Source: VRUE01 sp963718775 (lineage in GTDB: Bacteria; Actinomycetota; Thermoleophilia; Solirubrobacterales; 70-9). From it: 64,000 bases of DNA. Below are positions 62,402 through 64,000 of this stretch, in pieces. Every line of letters starts with the position of its first letter. Positions within the stretch are counted from its first letter, which is position 1. The stretch covers positions 2,356,001 through 2,420,000 of the forward strand of contig OY970377.1 in NCBI GenBank assembly GCA_963718775.1. The letters are read 5' to 3'. A program made the position numbers and the translations under genes. The notes beneath the pieces were generated by a model that was not told the origin of the DNA, made no database searches, and saw only the letters and a list, made by a program, of their open reading frames with translations.

Positions 62402-64000
62402 TTGAGCGAGATACTTTTGCTGGGACGCAGGCTGTTGCGGGGCAGGGCAAAGGGAAAGCGGACTGCGGGGCTGGGCCTTGCGGTCACGGTTCTTGGCGTT
62501 ATCGCGATCTCGGCGCCGAGTGCCTCTGCGGCTGTCAAGCCTTTCGAAGTAGACGCTTACGCGCGGGCGTTGAACGTTCCCAATGCGGTTGCGAGGGATG
62601 ATCTCGAGGTCCAGGCCAACGGAGGGACAGCCAATATCGCCGGCGATCTAGAAGACAGGTTGAATGACGATTTCGCCGGCGTCTGGTTTGACCCCGAGTC
62701 AGGCGAATACGTTGTCCCCCTGGCATCCGCCACTGTCGACGCGGCGGTCGACAAGGAAATGGCCGCCGCGCAGCTCTCCGATGACTATCGCACCCGGGTC
62801 GTCCAGTACTCCTGGGAAGAACTGGAAGCGGCTCAGGAGCAAATCGACATCAAGCTGAGCGAGTTCTTCGATGCCAGCCTGGTTTACACCTCACTAGATC
62901 CCCGTACCAACGCGGCCGTCGTGCACGTCGCTGCCGCAGCGAATCAGAAAGATCGTGCCACCCTCCGTCGAATCGCGAAAGACGTCGGAGGTCAGGTGGA
63001 ACTTAGAGCGGACAACGAAGATCTATTTCAGGGTGTGCGAGATGCGTGTAGCAACTTGGTCCCGAATTGCGGCAGTCCACTCCGAGGCGGCGTGGAAATC
63101 GGGCCATGGAAAACAGCCAACGGTGGAACGTGCACGGCGGCATTTCGCGCGATAGGGAAAACGAATGGCAAAAAATATCTGCTCTCAGCGGGTCACTGTG
63201 CGGCAGCGAAAAACCCCAGTAATCCGATCCTGAATTGGCAAGCGCGAGACGAGCAAAAACTTCCCGCTTATGGTCAGGCCAAATACCTAGGAGAAGTAGA
63301 GCAGCTTGCGTTTCCTTCGCATGACTGGATGAAGATCAACGTGACCGGATCCGAATGGGATATTCCTCTTCTCAATTGGCCTTCCATGGTTGCTTACTGG
63401 AGCAAAGGATCCGGTGTGGCCGGTCAGCCTCCAATTGACGCTGAATACCCCATCTACGGGGAAGCTGCGAGCGTCGTCGGCCAAGGTGTATGCCACTCTG
63501 GGATCGCCTCTGGTGGCACCTGTGGTCAAGTTGTGGAAACGGATGTGTCTTATAATTTTGGCGAACCAGGAAACACCACGCATGACCTCGTCGAGGTCAA
63601 AGGCGCCTGCAGTGAGGGGGGTGATAGCGGAGGACCATGGTTCGCTTCGAACATCGCATACGGCATACACATTGGCAAGACGAGTGTTCTTGAAGCCTGT
63701 GGCTCCTCCACCTACTACGAGGAGATAACCGTTGCGACTCAAGCTCTAGGTGTCACAGTTGGTACTGCCACCCCGCCGCCGTCTCCCCCGGTGCCCGGCA
63801 ACTACCAGATGGCCTTCCAAGCCAATACCGGCTCGCTGGTCAGCATCGGCCCTGGGACCGGCACCAACTGGGGTCAGGGAATGGCTGCCGGGACCAGTCC
63901 CAGTATTGCGCGCCTTGCCAACGGCACTCGCATCATGGCCTTTCAGACGAACAAAGGTGAACTGGCGACCATCGGCCCGTTCGGGGCCACTTACTGGGGG
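62402..64000 (+). CDS. Secreted trypsin-like serine protease with repeat module, third paralogue (3' partial)
   Basis: The frame is open from the TTG at 62402 (after CGAGGGGGAGAGCAGG) to the window end, 533 residues so far. Signal peptide (LGLAVTVLGVIAISAPSASA), a propeptide region with the same plan as the 57049 gene (DDFAGVWFDPESGEYVVPLA), then an S1 protease: H265 in LLSAGHCAAAK, D308 in PSHDWMKINV, S409 in EGGDSGGPWFAS. A linker PPPSPPVPGNY leads into the first two repeat units before the end. The protease part (63100-63750) uses noticeably more A/T-rich codons than its neighbours, which may indicate transfer. The remaining units lie beyond the window. Confidence 0.88.
   Translation, partial: MSEILLLGRRLLRGRAKGKRTAGLGLAVTVLGVIAISAPSASAAVKPFEVDAYARALNVPNAVARDDLEVQANGGTANIAGDLEDRLNDDFAGVWFDPESGEYVVPLASATVDAAVDKEMAAAQLSDDYRTRVVQYSWEELEAAQEQIDIKLSEFFDASLVYTSLDPRTNAAVVHVAAAANQKDRATLRRIAKDVGGQVELRADNEDLFQGVRDACSNLVPNCGSPLRGGVEIGPWKTANGGTCTAAFRAIGKTNGKKYLLSAGHCAAAKNPSNPILNWQARDEQKLPAYGQAKYLGEVEQLAFPSHDWMKINVTGSEWDIPLLNWPSMVAYWSKGSGVAGQPPIDAEYPIYGEAASVVGQGVCHSGIASGGTCGQVVETDVSYNFGEPGNTTHDLVEVKGACSEGGDSGGPWFASNIAYGIHIGKTSVLEACGSSTYYEEITVATQALGVTVGTATPPPSPPVPGNYQMAFQANTGSLVSIGPGTGTNWGQGMAAGTSPSIARLANGTRIMAFQTNKGELATIGPFGATYWG

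Overview
The window is 64 kb of high-GC bacterial chromosome with frequent GTG and TTG starts and dense operons. CarD, a SigH-like sigma factor, an F420-type luciferase-like oxidoreductase, several acyl-CoA dehydrogenases and small exported proteins of a type common in that group point to an actinomycetote, most likely class Thermoleophilia (Solirubrobacterales-like). This placement is inference from gene content. No rRNA is present to confirm it.

Region 1 (1-28000) is an ancient housekeeping neighbourhood. Its order resembles the Bacillus hpt-ftsH-coaX-folP-folB-folK-dusB-lysS-clpC-radA-disA-ispD-ispF-cysS-rlmB-sigH block: hpt end, ftsH, folP, folB, folK, coaX, dusB, greA, lysS, clpC, disA, carD, ispD, ispF, cysS, rlmB, sigH. 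It covers proteostasis, folate, CoA and isoprenoid precursors, tRNA charging and modification, and c-di-AMP. It is interrupted by an aldo/keto reductase plus MFS exporter (where radA often sits), a DUF389 protein and PHP phosphatase, an acyl-CoA ligase and a coiled-coil protein, and an IS110/IS1111-type insertion sequence after sigH. A tRNA-Thr follows.

Region 2 (28000-52400) is mixed. It holds a membrane protein with a frameshifted SHOCT tail, a ring-cleavage dioxygenase coupled to a maleylacetate-reductase-like enzyme, a PlsC-GpsA fusion, an ECF-type sigma factor with a small membrane partner, a rhomboid protease, a CNNM/HlyC-type protein, fatty-acid/acyl-CoA genes (3-hydroxyacyl-CoA dehydrogenase, thiolase, three acyl-CoA dehydrogenases), a luciferase-like oxidoreductase, an ATL-type DNA repair protein, exported and cell-wall-binding proteins, a CDF metal exporter and an M23 murein hydrolase. 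Two acyl-CoA genes share an operator-like 16-mer.

Region 3 (52400-56850) is a tightly overlapping lysA-hom-thrC-thrB operon. Region 4 (56850-64000) encodes large secreted proteins: two trypsin-like proteases and one HExxE protein, each joined by a proline linker to the same repeat module of about 42 residues per unit. Two of the modules are a 936-bp duplication differing at one base. The third gene runs off the window and uses more A/T-rich codons.

The most unusual feature is a set of long intergenic palindromes. Five copies of one family and two of another combine a conserved core with outer arms that differ at every locus yet remain complementary, with several G.U-compatible changes. Further palindromes lie between other genes and, in frame, inside cysS. 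I do not recognise this element. Many genes also carry a TANNNT box 6-8 bases before a start codon without a clear Shine-Dalgarno, suggesting leaderless transcripts.
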